Shown: positions 45,338 through 56,309, counted from the first letter of the stretch. The stretch: DNA of 64,000 nucleotides from Anodontia alba (GCA_964016985.1 OZ024837.1:36400591-36464590), one strand, 5' to 3'. Program-made: numbers and translations. The notes: generated by a model from the sequence alone, not told the origin.

Positions 45338-45400
45338 AAACAGTGTAGACCCTGATCAGACGCCGCAATCTGCGGCGTCTGATCAGGGTCTACACTGTTT
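45338..45400. repeat. Perfect 30-bp-arm palindrome
   Basis: Arms AAACAGTGTAGACCCTGATC + AGACGCCGCA and the exact complement, separated by ATC. Imperfect relatives occur at 15,660-15,715, 52,073-52,145 and 59,344-59,425 and as half-sites near 2,540 and 22,970. Confidence 0.9.
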
Positions 45401-45783
45401 GCCACTCATCCAGCAATTTTGCATTCACTCATAGTAAAATGGACTTGTTGAAGAAAAGTATAAGGTAAAGAGTTAAGGGATGTGATTAGGGTAAAGACGG
45501 TATCTCAAAATTATCAACTATATAAAGATTTCCCATAAAAATGAAATTTTTAGTCAAAGGGGATTTCGACGGAAACCCCTTCTCCCTACCCACCCCACGA
45601 ACCCACTCTGAATCAGCCCCTGACTGCCTTGTGTATGCGATAGAAAGATTAAGCTGAACTCCAGTCAGCTCTTCCATTTGGAATCATTCGCAGTTTTAGG
45701 TTGTTTTTTTTTTTTTTTTTTTTTTTAGTAAAGTCCTATCGTAGTACTGACACTAGCTTTCTCAGGGGAAGCAACTCCAGCTC

Positions 45784-45789
45784 TTTAAT
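45784..45789 (-). promoter_or_regulatory. Putative poly(A) signal ATTAAA, C1q gene C
   Basis: ATTAAA on the minus strand, about 28 nt beyond the stop codon of exon 3. A common variant signal, short for a 3' UTR but conserved in unit B. Confidence 0.5.
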
Positions 45790-45816
45790 AAATGGCCAAC
45801 ACGTTAGCCAACGGTT

Positions 45817-46137
45817 TCAGAATGAAAGAAGTACGCCTGAAAAGGAACAGTAACTGTCACCATGAACGTGCCCTGTCCGGGATAACTTTTCTCGTGCATA
45901 GACTTCGTCGCCTTTCGTTAGCTGTGTATTTACCGTAACTGTACCCATCTGTCCATATACAGCAACATCACCTGTGAAGATTCTCCCTATTTCGACTTCG
46001 TTTCTCATCAGCTGAATGTGAGCATACTCCCCTTTTGTTAACGACAATATGGATAGTGAAAACTGATACAGTCCCGTCACCGTCGCTCTAAATACCCCTG
46101 TGCTTTGACTGTAGCCATCACCAGCATTGTCTATAAT
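45817..46137 (-). CDS. C1q-domain protein, gene C, exon 3 (terminal)
   Basis: Acceptor TTATTGCAG then IIDNAGDGYSQSTGVFRATV, TGLYQFSLSILSLTKGEYAH, and the closing SFSGVLLSF with stop. The exon is 321 bp, one codon shorter than in A and B: the GDTIAVY/GDVAAAY loop is GDVAVY here. Spliced to exons 2 and 1 it gives a 213-aa secreted C1q protein with an N-terminal coiled coil. An upstream in-frame Met is in the intron. Predicted role, from the family, is binding microbial or self ligands in haemolymph as trimers or larger assemblies. Confidence 0.87.
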   Translation of the reverse strand: MIDNAGDGYSQSTGVFRATVTGLYQFSLSILSLTKGEYAHIQLMRNEVEIGRIFTGDVAVYGQMGTVTVNTQLTKGDEVYAREKLSRTGHVHGDSYCSFSGVLLSF

Positions 46138-47699
46138 CTGCAATAATGAATGTTTATTTACGTTTATGCTTTTTTTTCCTGCGTAGTTATTGTTGGAAAA
46201 GGGATTCATTTCCTAATAAAATAAAAAAAAAACCTTTATGCCTCGCCTACGTTTGCCTTACTTGCGGTAAAAACCAACACCAGAGGTATGACGGTTCGCC
46301 GATCATGTCGCTCACATTCGATAGAATAAAACTAAGAAACTAAAATAACTAATTCTTTAATTTATTTGGTTTTGCGTTTGTATCTAAAACAAGCCAAAAT
46401 TGTTTAGACGTAAAAGTCAAAGTACCGGCGCAAAGTTTGTTCATGTTTACTTAGAGATATGGGACAAGGGTATTCTAAAGTTTAATAAATTTTCAGTGTA
46501 ACAGATAAAAAAGAACAACAATGTGATTCTTTAATGTATGCTTTTATTAAGCTTTATGAAATTTCTTGATCATACAATATGCGAATCCTAATCATTTTGG
46601 GATCTCCACGAGATTTATTTTTCTACATCATTATTTTAAACAAAACATGCCAGAACTTAAATAAGTTACCAGATTTTATCTAGAAGCTTATTTTAGCACG
46701 CGCCAGATATGAATATGTTTGAACTTTTTAAGTATATATGAATGGGTCCTTTTTTTCAAAGTCCAAGTATATGAATGGATTTTAGCACACAAATCTATAC
46801 CAAAATCACCAGTAGATACTCCCCCACCACCCGAGGCGTGAGTCTTAAACACGAACTTTGTTTATGATTTTTTAGACTTAACATTGAAATGCATATCACG
46901 GTTTTATTTTATTTCTGCCACAGTTTACCGATATAGGAGCCTTTAATTAGATCCAAGTCTGCTGGAGTAAGACCAGAAAATGAAATAAATCACCAACGAC
47001 ATAAACACAGAACAGTAATAAACCACAACAAAAGAACCGACTTGGAACGTTCTGTTATAACCCTCGCCCCCAACTTTCATTGTGGTTCAAAACACTTACT
47101 TGTGCGGCTCGTGGAGCCATCTTCTAACTAATTGCGCAATTGTGCAATCTCACCGGAACATTAGCTAGTTGCTCATAAGAGCATTCTCAGCCAAATAACC
47201 AGGTCCTAGCCCCTCTGAGTATCTCAACATGCGCATTCAAAGTTAGACATTACCGAAATCAACAAATTAACAGCTTGGGCGAAAAGTCAGACACTGGTGT
47301 TCCCGACAAATACAAACACTTAAATGCGTGGGTGAAACGTCACACTCCGACGATCCCGGCAAACATAAAAAAATCCTTTGTGAGCTAATCGAACATAGCG
47401 CAGTTTGGTAAGTTTGAATATGCCTTCTAGATATAACGGAATAAATAGCATTCAAGTGAGACAATCAGATTAGGTTGAATACATAACCTAGTATGCAAAT
47501 TTAGGCTTTATTCCGTTGTGAAATATAAGGAATAAGTCAAGTAAATCTAGAGGGTGGGTGGGTCATGGGAAGGTGGTAAAGATTGACTCGGATCATATTC
47601 AAACTTACCAAAATGCGCTCTGCGCTAATCGAACACTCCACCATAAATAAAAATCCAAAGCTATATTAAGAGACCGGCGCGATTCGCGTGCAGGTCAAT

Positions 47700-47700
<1 letters not shown>

Positions 47701-47734
<34 letters not shown>
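47701..47734. repeat. (AAT)n microsatellite
   Basis: Uninterrupted ATA/AAT trinucleotides, about 11 units. Confidence 0.97.
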
Positions 47735-47736
<2 letters not shown>

Positions 47737-48016
47737 TCTAACAGTGAAAACGTTGTCATTTGATCTTTAAGCTATAATTCAATGCGCCTCAAAACGCGGA
47801 CGAAAGTGTATACTTTCTCAATCAAACAGTACAGCTAAAACGGATATACCGAGTGTCGATTTTTTTTCTCGTAACTACGATCGTATTTGCTTTACCTTGA
47901 CCCTGGATTAGTCCAATATTAAAAGTACATTGACACGACAGTAAATAAGATTCCATCTATAGAGCTCTGTATCCTGGCTGTTTTAAGGCGATGGTTCTGT
48001 TGTTGCGTCCAAACAA

Positions 48017-48074
48017 GCATTCTTTATAAATCTATAGCGGCCCGCTATAGATTTATAAAGAATGCTTACTGGGT
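48017..48074. repeat. Palindrome, AGCATTCTTTATAAATCTA family, copy 1
   Basis: AGCATTCTTTATAAATCTAT then AGCGGCCCGCTATAG and the complement back to AAAGAATGCT. Related copies at 51,091-51,183 and 62,471-62,577, each with CAGT/ACTGGG-like outer ends and a GGGCC-rich centre. Confidence 0.85.
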
Positions 48075-48895
48075 TTTTGTTTTTTATGGCCTTGTGGCTG
48101 CTTGCTGCGGGTCTTGTTCTGTTCGTTGTTTTATTGCTGTTTTGATGAATCCTGTCTACTAGTGTCTCGCATTGTGATCACCTCACTGAAGAAGTGGGAA
48201 TTTGTTTTTTGGCATATGTACTATCTGTCATGGTTTGTTGTTTGCTCTTCCTCTTGGTGTCATTGGTAGACTGTGTTCTATGATTGTGACTCTTCCTAAA
48301 CATCTTTATACCATTTTATTGACATTTAATGTGAATGGGCTAGCAGACGATTCACATGTAATGACAGTTATTATCTCGGACAGAAAAATTAAAGTGTCGT
48401 CTGCTTTTGTTGTGATTAACGCTCTAATTTTAAATTTTCCACATCCACATGAAAGATTTATTTATAATATATTATTTTATTACACAGAAATATTTCTTTT
48501 TAATATTTTGGAAGCTTTTTTGGCATAATAACTTATTGAAATTAGATTTCCTGAGGAGAAAGAAGCCATATTTAACTCTGAAGTGCCAATCACAACTGCA
48601 GCAGACGACATTTTATTTATTTATTTCTTAATTTCTTTATTTTTATTTTTCAAAGAAAATAAGTCCTGATTTTTCATGTGATCTGCCTGCTAAAATTTTC
48701 AGCAGACATTTTGGAATATTTTTCTTATTTTCCTAAGAAAACAGGCTTTAGTATTCCACTCAGAGTGTCTCCTAAATATCAAAGCCTGTTTTCTGCGAAA
48801 AATAAGAAAACTATGATTAATTTGTCCTGAATATGCCCAGACAGTGGTGAAGGTTAATATCGGAAAGCTATAAGAACACCACGAAAACCCATTAC

Positions 48896-49005
48896 CTTGT
48901 CAAAAACTATCACATGAAGCGAATCTAGTGTTGTTGACACTGAGAGCTTTACGTTGAAATACACCGTTTTCTTCTGGGGACTGGAAACATTTTCTGATGA
49001 GCATT
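48896..49005 (-). CDS. C1q-domain protein, gene C, exon 2
   Basis: 110 bp between acceptor CTTGTTTTAG and donor GTAATGGG. With one base from exon 1 it reads KCSSENVSSPQKKTVYFNVK, then LSVSTTLDSLHVIVFDK, the N-terminal strands of the C1q fold. Phases match exon 1 (1) and exon 3 (0). Its length and borders equal those of the unit A exon, while several residues differ (SVS for LGH), so the reading frame has been kept since duplication. Confidence 0.82.
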
Positions 49006-49500
49006 CTAAAACAAGAGCAAATAAAAAACGTGAAGCGATAACCCCGCTACTACCATGTGGCGGGCAGATAACTCTGTCAGAATTGACGAAATTAGCCAAT
49101 TAGCAATTCCAAACTCGATCTCCACAATATCAATGCACATATCGTTTGGTGAAAATTCATTGATATTTTCAAATGATATAACCGGAAACGTAAATACGGA
49201 CGGCCAACTTGAAACCATAATACCCGCCTCTATCGTGTGACGGAATATATAAAGATGAGAGACGAAAAAAAAAAGAATATAAACACCCCCCCCCCCCCTC
49301 ACACACAACATAACAAGTGTAGTCAGTAAGCACAATAACAAACTGACAGATATATTATTTGGGGCTCAGCATTTCCTACAAGATTGCATGTGGGCTCCAC
49401 GAAAATTTAGATCAGCCTGTGCATCCGCGCAGTCTGATCGGAGTCTTAGCTTTACGCATGAAGACGCTTTGGATCTCTGTCTCCCCACAGAGTGCCATGT

Positions 49501-49757
49501 CATCACGTAAACACGCCTATATAATATTGACACCCTTAAACCCCTCTTTTATATAGTAAAACTGGGGTTTACAGAGGTATACATTTATTTTTTATTTCTG
49601 CTCAAAAATATAGATTATGGGTACTCGTAGTTCTAACGCGTACCCACAATCTATGTTTAGAGCAGAAATATGAAAAATATCAGTTTTTTATCTGAAAATT
49701 TTCAGCTTTTCGAGGTGAAATTTCCTATATATTTGAATAGGCGTGTTTTCGTAATGT
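49501..49757. mobile_element. Foldback MITE, family 1, copy 2
   Basis: Ends CATCACGTAAACACGCCTAT and ATAGGCGTGTTTTCGTAATG. The centre is an imperfect palindrome around GGGTACTCGTAGTTCTAACG CGTACCC, with TCTGCTCAAAA / GAGCAGAAATA shoulders as in copy 1. Confidence 0.8.
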
Positions 49758-51090
49758 GAAGACCGATCGAACTGCGCGGATGCGGATTATTACACTAGAT
49801 CCAATAGACGCCTTTATATAGACACGGAGGCGTGTCCTCTTTGGAATTATATTTCATATCTTTTATATATAAACCAAAATACAGTTTAAGAATGTTGTTA
49901 ATCATACCTCAAAGAATACTATTATACCATTAATATTTATTAGCAATATTAGAAATCGCATTGGCCGAGAGTATATCACGTGCAGGGTACCGTGTAATGT
50001 CACCCAATACTTTTTATTGTAATATTACCCTCTGATGTCACTTTAGTTAGCGCAGTTTACATGCAGGGTATACTATTGTTTTTCCTCCTAACCTAGAGGA
50101 GTTAAATAACGCACCTGCCTTGGATGCATTCATTTTTGAAAATCGGCACTTAGATTTTAATATCTTTATTCTGGGGTCCATGTCTGTTGGTCTGAACATT
50201 CTGATTCGTCATCCGTCATCCGTTTACGGATTTATGAGATTGATTTATGGCTTGGGTACCATGACCACAACTATTTACTTTCTCACCTATGCGAATACTC
50301 CTTGAAATTGAGTAAAACCAGTCTGATTGAGGTAATTGTATGCTTTCTTGTATGATGAACGTACAACAAACAGGCGCTTGAAGTTTCTTGTTATTCTTTC
50401 TTTCTCTCTTTCATTCCATTCCTTCTTTTTTTTTTTATTATAGCCTTTAATTGTGCAAGTGATAGATAGTTCTAATGTCTGACTCGGAACTGAGTGGTCC
50501 TTTGAGTGTGCATATTTCACACATACGAATACATAACAGATGTGTTACATATGCGTATAAGTGGTTCTGAGTTCGAGTTTTGCGACATGAGCTAAAAAGG
50601 ACCTTAAACACTTGACCAGGGCGTACACTGTGTACATGTAATACAGGCATTTTTGACAAAAGAGACTAAATAAACTACAGACACACCTGAAATCAGAAAT
50701 AAACTTGACCAATCTATAAAGAAGAAGACTTTATTTGTATACTTTGGTTAAGCTATATGGTCATGTTCGACGATGAATCATGTCGGACACATATGTGACA
50801 AATTCATAAACAACAGACTGCGTATACCTGGCGTAGTCATTCATTTCGATTATAATAATAATGAAAGGACCAACGTAATAGAAACGCTTTTCAACCAAGA
50901 TGAAGTGACTGAGCCATTTTGACAATGATAGCAAAGTCATTTGCTCATGCTTAGACATTCCCGGTCAGGTATTGAAACCAGATCATAATATTCTTTCTTT
51001 ACCTGCAGTATTACCCTCGCAAGTAATATTACCCTCTAGTGAGGTCATTGCTGTCAGTGCATTTGCAGTTTAAGAATTTGGTATAACAAA

Positions 51091-51183
51091 CCCAATTAGC
51101 ATTCTTTATAAATCTATGGCGGGCCGTGACGCTGACGGGCCTATAACGGCCCGCTGTAGATTCATAAAGAATGCTTACTGGGG
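51091..51183. repeat. Palindrome, AGCATTCTTTATAAATCTA family, copy 2
   Basis: CCCAATTAGCATTCTTTATA AATCTATGGCGGGCCGT at left and ACGGCCCGCTGTAGATTCAT AAAGAATGCTTACTGGG at right, around GACGCTGACGGGCCTATA. Confidence 0.8.
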
Positions 51184-51379
51184 AACAATTATTGCCCTTA
51201 CGTGAGGATAATATGATTTTTATTGTTCACGCTCGACAGGTATTATTGGTCTTGGGCTTCGCCCTCGGGCAATATTACCAGCTCGGATGAACAAATTATC
51301 ATATTATTTTCAGGAAAGGGCAATATTTGAATATTAAAGTGTTCAGAAAGAAACTAGAATTACATGTATAGCAACTTAC

Positions 51380-51590
51380 TTTCAGTCTTCCTTTCCAGTT
51401 CCTCTAATCTCAGCATCAACGCTTCAATGTCATTTTGTAACAACAAACGTTTAGATTTTTCCTCAGAAAGACGTATTTTGACGGCCTGTACGTCGCTGCT
51501 CGATACGTCATCAAGAGAACCTGACTTACTGGAGTCGGCTGAACGCATTAAGGAAAGAAAAAGTAGCAATAAAACGTTGCACGAAACCAT
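51380..51590 (-). CDS. C1q-domain protein, gene C, exon 1 (signal peptide and coiled coil)
   Basis: ATG at 51,590 gives MVSCNVLLLLFLSLMRSADS, a signal peptide, then a short acidic linker (SGSLDDVSSSD) and the same heptad region as gene A (KIRLSEEKSKRLLLQNDIEA, LEELERKTE). The exon is 211 bp and ends ACTGAAA|GTAAGT, phase 1. Codon-level differences from gene A cluster in the signal peptide and linker, while the coiled coil is almost unchanged, suggesting constraint on oligomerisation. Confidence 0.88.
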
Positions 51591-51719
51591 GTTTATTTTC
51601 CTTAAATAATATACCGTACTTGTGCTTTTGAATTGTACGCATGTAGAGATGCTTTCCAAATGAACTGCAGATTGAGTTCCAAACGCTTTTGGTTAGCATT
51701 ATCCTTTACCACTTCTAGG

Positions 51720-51900
51720 TACAATTAACAGACAACAAACTGATGCTTATTTCTTACAGTTTTTTTTTCTCCAGAAAACAGGATTTAACCATTTGCACAA
51801 ATAGTCTCCATTGGATACAATTTGCGCGAAATGCCAAATCCTATTTTCTGGGAAAAATAAGAAAAGTACTTCAAAATGTCGTCTGCTGAAATTTTTACCC
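51720..51900. mobile_element. MITE family 2, copy upstream of C1q gene C
   Basis: CTCCAGAAAACAGGATTTAA / GCCAAATCCTATTTTCTGGG arms with ATTTGCACAAA / TTTGCGCGAAA inside, then AAAATGTCGTCTGCTGAAA. It lies about 130 bp upstream of the start codon, at the same place as in unit A, so it may contribute to the promoter region of both genes. Confidence 0.65.
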
Positions 51901-52072
51901 TGCATACTGAAGGTTAACTTCCGGTAATGAGCAACGTGGTGAAAGGGTCCTCAGTCGCATCGAACGCGGGCAGCGAACGCCCAGATTAGCCTGCGCTCCT
52001 GCGCAGTCTGACCAGAGCCATCGTTCCTGCGATCAGAATCAATGAATACGACCACTGTCGGACAGACAGGCT

Positions 52073-52145
52073 TGTGCAAATAGAGTAGACCCAGATCAGA
52101 CGCCGCGTTCTGCGGCGTCTGATCTGGGTCTTCACTGTTTTCTCA
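52073..52145. repeat. Palindrome of the CAGTGTAGACCC family
   Basis: AGAGTAGACCCAGATCAGAC GCCGCG / TGCGGCGTCTGATCTGGGTC TTCACT, around TTC. Confidence 0.85.
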
Positions 52146-52449
52146 GATCTGCCCGAATAATAAGGGACAGTACCATGTTGTTGAAAAGAAGTCAATGCCT
52201 CAGTCGAAGCGGATGCACAGACCGGTCTGAGTCGGCCAATGGCATTTATAAATATATGCCCAGGACCCTTTTAGATGAGTGCGTCATGTTTGTTTATATC
52301 GGTGCCAAAGGATAACGGGTTTAATCTGTATTTTTCTTTGCTTCTGTTTTGAAGTACCGTATTCGGTATGATTATCGCACACACACCCCTATAAGCGCGC
52401 AACCTAGCTATTTCTTAGTCCTCACTAAGATAACAGCCTGTGAACATTT

Positions 52450-53467
52450 ATCTACCTCTTTATAAAACGTTATTGTTGGTGCTCATTTGAAAGTCCTCGA
52501 TTTGTCGAGGCAATTCAAATGAGTTCCCAACAACGTATGCTTTCATAAAGAAAAAAGTCGAAGCAATTGAAATGAGTACCAACAACATATGCTTCTATAA
52601 AGAAAATCAGAAACAAAATCACATTAGAATCATAAACTACGCCCTCATTACAGTATGTTGACATGTTACCTCAGGATTTTCCTGTAATTTTGAAAATAAA
52701 AAAAAAAAAAAAAAAAAAAAAAAACTTAGCGGACCGTGCGGTAATTAGGTCGAATACGGTATATACAATTTCATATATAAACACATTCCAGGATCTGACA
52801 GCAAACCTGGATTGATCTATAAATCATCTGAGATAATCTGATTCGCGTTACATCTGAGATAACCTGATTCGCCTTATACTATAGCCTGATTCAGTCCTAA
52901 TTTACCCAAGCTAGATGCTGTGCCTAAATAAAAGAAAATAATTGTTTTCTATATCTGTTTATATATTGTTGTACTAATAAACAATTTCCAAGTAATTAAA
53001 TTACGTCATTGTGTAAGTATGACGTTAACAGTGTTCAGCGTTAGGTTCACACAGTGTTTATCTGTCACGAAGGAGCGGAGTTATTCGGTATAAACGAGTT
53101 CCAAAGGAACTAGGTTTTTTTTACCGAATTATCCACGCTCCTGAGTGACAGGGTTTTCATATCAAGCAAACACTTTCATTAGTCTATTTATTTTAAACTT
53201 TTTTGCTAGTACTGTTTTCTTACATATCGCCATAAAATTGTTTCATTTTGAGCGAAGAACAATAAATAAAGAAAATGGCGTTATTCAGACCGTTTATTAG
53301 CAACGTTGACGCCACTTGAAGATGTAACGTTAACAATGTCATGGCGTTACATTAACGTTTTTCATTTTTCATTTGGTCGGGTTTGTGTCTCTTTTGGCAG
53401 CCGAAGATGTAAAAGATTAAATGCAATAACGCGGGAAGCAGTTTATAAAAAAAACAAAAAAACTAAG

Positions 53468-53500
<33 letters not shown>

Positions 53501-53545
53501 AGTCCCGACATTGTGAAATAGTTCACTAGTTTCCGGTTTCATATA
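52450..53545. other. Right end of unit C, non-coding
   Basis: Aligns with 16.2-17.2 kb and 31.9-32.8 kb, including a GGAGCGGAG...CCACGCTCC foldback (about 53,047-53,180), with poly-A runs at about 52,689-52,723 and 53,465-53,500. The array ends near 53,545. Confidence 0.6.
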
Positions 53546-53709
53546 ACCACACTGTGAATTATAGAAAATAACTAAGTGAGAAAGTCCCAACACTTCACTG
53601 CTAGGTATTTAACCCTTAGCAGGCTAGGGAAAAAATGAATCAGGCCTGTAGTAGGGGGTACCCCTACTCGCCCTTAATTTGCCTCGATTAACATGGAATT
53701 TTCACATAT

Positions 53710-54164
53710 GGAACCAGTCCACAATTACCTCCCCTGATTCGTTGTCCAAAATAAGGAAATATAGTCGCACAAATAGTCCCTCACTTGGATGCTGTGTCTT
53801 ATGCCAGAGTGACTGAGCAGACTACTTCACTGTGATTCTTTTGATAGATCAACATGGAGGTGTTTTGAAAATTAAGAGTTTGTTTTGTTTCCTTTTGATT
53901 TCAGGAAAACAGGTGAACCTAAGCACACCCCTAAGAAGTGAGCCTACATGGGCCGGAACTGGTATGAACTGACAGGTGTTTACTTTGACAGACGATAGCA
54001 GGAAAAGGAGCTGGTCATGGTCATGTGTAAAGTGGATAAATTTGAAGGTAAGAAATGATGACATAAGCAGAAGAAAGTATGCATCGATTGCAAAGTTGTC
54101 AGCAATTTTTTCCCAAGATGTCTTTGTACGAAAGGTAATGGAAAAATAATTGTGGTCCGAGGCC
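53710..54164. repeat. 455-bp direct repeat, left copy
   Basis: Identical in length to 60,184-60,638, with about four substitutions noticed. Ends GGAACCAGTCCACAATTACC and ATAATTGTGGTCCGAGGCC form imperfect inverted termini (13 of 18). ATAT precedes this copy (53,706-53,709) and ATAT follows the right copy (60,639-60,642). On the plus strand it contains an apparent exon: acceptor TGTTTCCTTTTGATTTCAG (to 53,904) and donor GAAG|GTAAGAAATG at about 54,047, but all three frames have stops, so any such exon is untranslated or dead. Confidence 0.85.
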
Positions 54165-54660
54165 ATAGCCTATCAGACCTCTTTTTTTAAACCAAGTTAC
54201 ACCATGTGCTGTTTACCTAGTTCTACACATGTCTGCAATCATCAGAGCAAATATTAGACCAAGTTCTTAAAGTACAGGACTGTGACAGCATTTCAAACAC
54301 AGGTACCCATAATGAAGTTTTGGAACTTCTTCAAAAGCCGAACTTGTTTTTCTGAAAAACACTAAATTTGCAATATCTCACTTATTTTTGGGATTTTTTT
54401 ATGAAATAAAAAACATACAACACCCTGTGATAGCCTCCTATTGATGCAATTCTAATCTATGACCAAAACAATGGTTCTGCATATTTTGAAGGCTTAAAAT
54501 GAAGAAATTGTCAAATTTCGACCAATTTTTGCCATTTAAGGAACGTTAACAAAAGAAAAAAAATTCTGAAAGTACTGAATTTGGTCTCTAAAACAGGCTT
54601 TTTCATTTCCAAAGAGAATATGATATAACTTTATTTACTTACAAACAAAGTAAAAGCACC

Positions 54661-55792
54661 TGCAGGTGTCCCCTGTCCCAGGTGGCATTTCAAATGTCAG
54701 CCAAGTTCATTCCAATACACAAGTGCACCTGGGCAGGCCCCTGTAGTGATGACTCTTGGGAAGCAGAAAGATGCCAAAATCTGTATATACTGTGTTATGC
54801 AGACTGGTATCTGTCATTTAAGTTGACAGAAAACAAAAATGAGTATAAATATTGCTGTCGACGCAGATGGTGATGCAAGATCAGCTGAAGGAATAGATCA
54901 TGCCCTGAAAGTCCTTCATCCGATGTGGAATGTACAACGTCTTGCAGACCCCACTCACCTAGGGCAGTCCCAGTTTCGACAGTGTAACAGGGCTAACTTT
55001 AGTCGTGAAATGTTTCCTGGCAGAACACGTGAACAACAGAAGGAAGCTCAGAAGGTCTTCAGTCAGGATGTGAAGGCTAGATGCAGTTTGATTTTAAAAG
55101 AGCTAATGAAGAAACATGCAGGTGACATGACAGCTTTGAGCCGATGCTTACCAAAAGTTCTTGAATCAACTCTGCTCTGCTATAGTGGTGACTGTTCGAA
55201 ATGTGCTCAGAACTCTGTCATCTGCCATGGAGGTGTCAGTAACAACTGGTGGAATCGTTCCATGTTCCTCGCGTCAAATAAAATTCACCACCTGAATATG
55301 GATGAAAGTGATAAGGATTTACTTTTAGAAATACTGAAGATGAAACTCAGTACAGCATCAGTAGAGCAAATGAAACTTTACATGGACACGCAAAAGTGTG
55401 AGGCAGTTAATCGGTCACTTAGTGTATCACTTCCAAAAAATGTGAATTTTTCTAGAAATATGGAAGGACGAGCTCATTCTGCTATACACAAACTGAATAA
55501 TGACCCTGGAACATCAACTATTCAGAAGTGTGAAAATTCTGGTGTTAAGCTTTCTGCGCGTGTGAAACGTTCACTTATATCAATGGATAAGGAGGCAGAG
55601 TATGAACGAATATATTCTAAAAAGACAGAAGTGGTTAAACATAAACTTGTTCGACAAAGCAGGGCAATCCAGGAGCACACTGCTTTTAAGATGAACAGTA
55701 AAGTGAAGGGAGATTACCAAAAGGGACAGTTGGATCCAGTCCCATCTACCAGTGGGACAGATCATAATTACATTAAGTGTAAAACCTACTAA
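54661..55792 (+). CDS. Transposon-derived protein, C-terminal part; possibly transposase-like
   Basis: A 318-codon frame from ATG 54,839 to TAA. Upstream in the same frame, conserved-looking sequence (PCPRWHFKCQPSSFQ, APVVMTLGKQKDAKICIYCV) runs up to one TGA at 54,824-54,826, so the Met may not be the original start. It is probably the last part of a larger, spliced gene. Visible features: VDADGDARSAEG and ADPTHLGQSQFRQ, possibly acidic catalytic segments; a Cys cluster GDCSKCAQNSVICHGG; QKCEAVNRSLSVSLPKNVNF near residue 185; and a basic C-terminus. I associate the CEAVN/LPK...F..N pattern with transposases of Mutator- or Kolobok-like DDE elements, but this is recollection, not a match. No inverted termini were found that unambiguously belong to it. 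Confidence 0.55.
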
Positions 55793-55804
55793 GAACTGAA
55801 TCTG

Positions 55805-56130
55805 GGTCTGCTGCTGTTGTTGTTGTTGTTGTAATGTTGTTGTTGTTGTTGTTGTATTTGTTGCAGCAGCAGCAGCAGCAGTTTTTGTTGTTGTACAACA
55901 ACTACAGCAACAAAAAATACAAATAAGCACGTACTACAGCAATGACTACAACTGCAAAATTTTTCAAGTTCAAGTCTGTAGTTGTAGTAGTTGCTGTAGT
56001 ACACGCTTTGTTGGTATTTGGTGTAGTTGTAGTTGAACAACAACAACAAACAACAACAACAACACAACTACTACTACAGAATGTCTGAAGACAGCTGCTG
56101 CAACTACTACTACTACTACTACAGATATGT
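55805..56130. repeat. Compound trinucleotide repeats with hairpins
   Basis: Blocks of (GTT)n, (CAG)n, (ACA)n, (GTA)n and (TAC)n follow each other. Complementary blocks face each other: GTACTACAGCAATGACTACA (55,930-55,950) against TGTAGTTGTAGTAGTTGCTG TAGTAC (55,977-56,003). Any reading frame here only encodes homopolymer runs. Confidence 0.9.
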
Positions 56131-56309
56131 ACTTACATGTATTTTTTTGTGTATATATGTTTGTATTGTCTTTAAGTTTCAATAAATGGTAAGATGAGGC
56201 CTGGTTTTGTTTTCATTGATATGCATGCATGAAGTAATGTTGTATTGACTGCGTTCTGTTGTATTACAGGAGGCATCTTATAACATGCACGCTTCAGAAG
56301 AAAGTTTGG
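56131..56309 (+). other. Spacer with possible 3' splice site
   Basis: TGTTGTATTACAG|GAGG (about 56,270) resembles an acceptor, but the open stretch after it is short and disrupted by the LINE insertion at 56,310. AATAAA at about 56,181 may be a poly(A) signal for the gene ending at 55,792. Confidence 0.35.

Larger units (their letters stand above)
46138..48895 (-). other. Intron 2 of C1q gene C
   Basis: The first 250 bp match the other units. It then includes a foldback element (about 47,379-47,636; arms TTTGGTAAGTTTGAATATG and complement, outer GAGCTAATCGAACA / GCTAATCGAACACTCC), an (AAT)n microsatellite and a palindrome at 48,017-48,074. Two about 58-bp degenerate tandem units lie at about 47,270-47,370. 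No other gene is supported. Confidence 0.65.
49006..51379 (-). other. Intron 1 of C1q gene C
   Basis: Contains a C run at about 49,287-49,299, a family 1 MITE (49,501-49,757) and a palindrome at 51,091-51,183. Positions 49,760-51,090 show no gene that I can support. Confidence 0.6.
34691..53545. repeat. Segmental duplication unit C
   Basis: Starts with the block found at 1 and 19,808. It ends near 53,545 (TTCACTAGTTTCCGGTTTCA), where similarity to 17,160 and 32,820 stops. It has a complete C1q gene (45,817-51,590) and the youngest-looking set of nested insertions. Confidence 0.75.

Noticed and set aside
55580..56182. Minus-strand proteins rich in Cys, Val, Gln or Thr runs
   Set aside because: They are translations of trinucleotide repeats in arbitrary frames.
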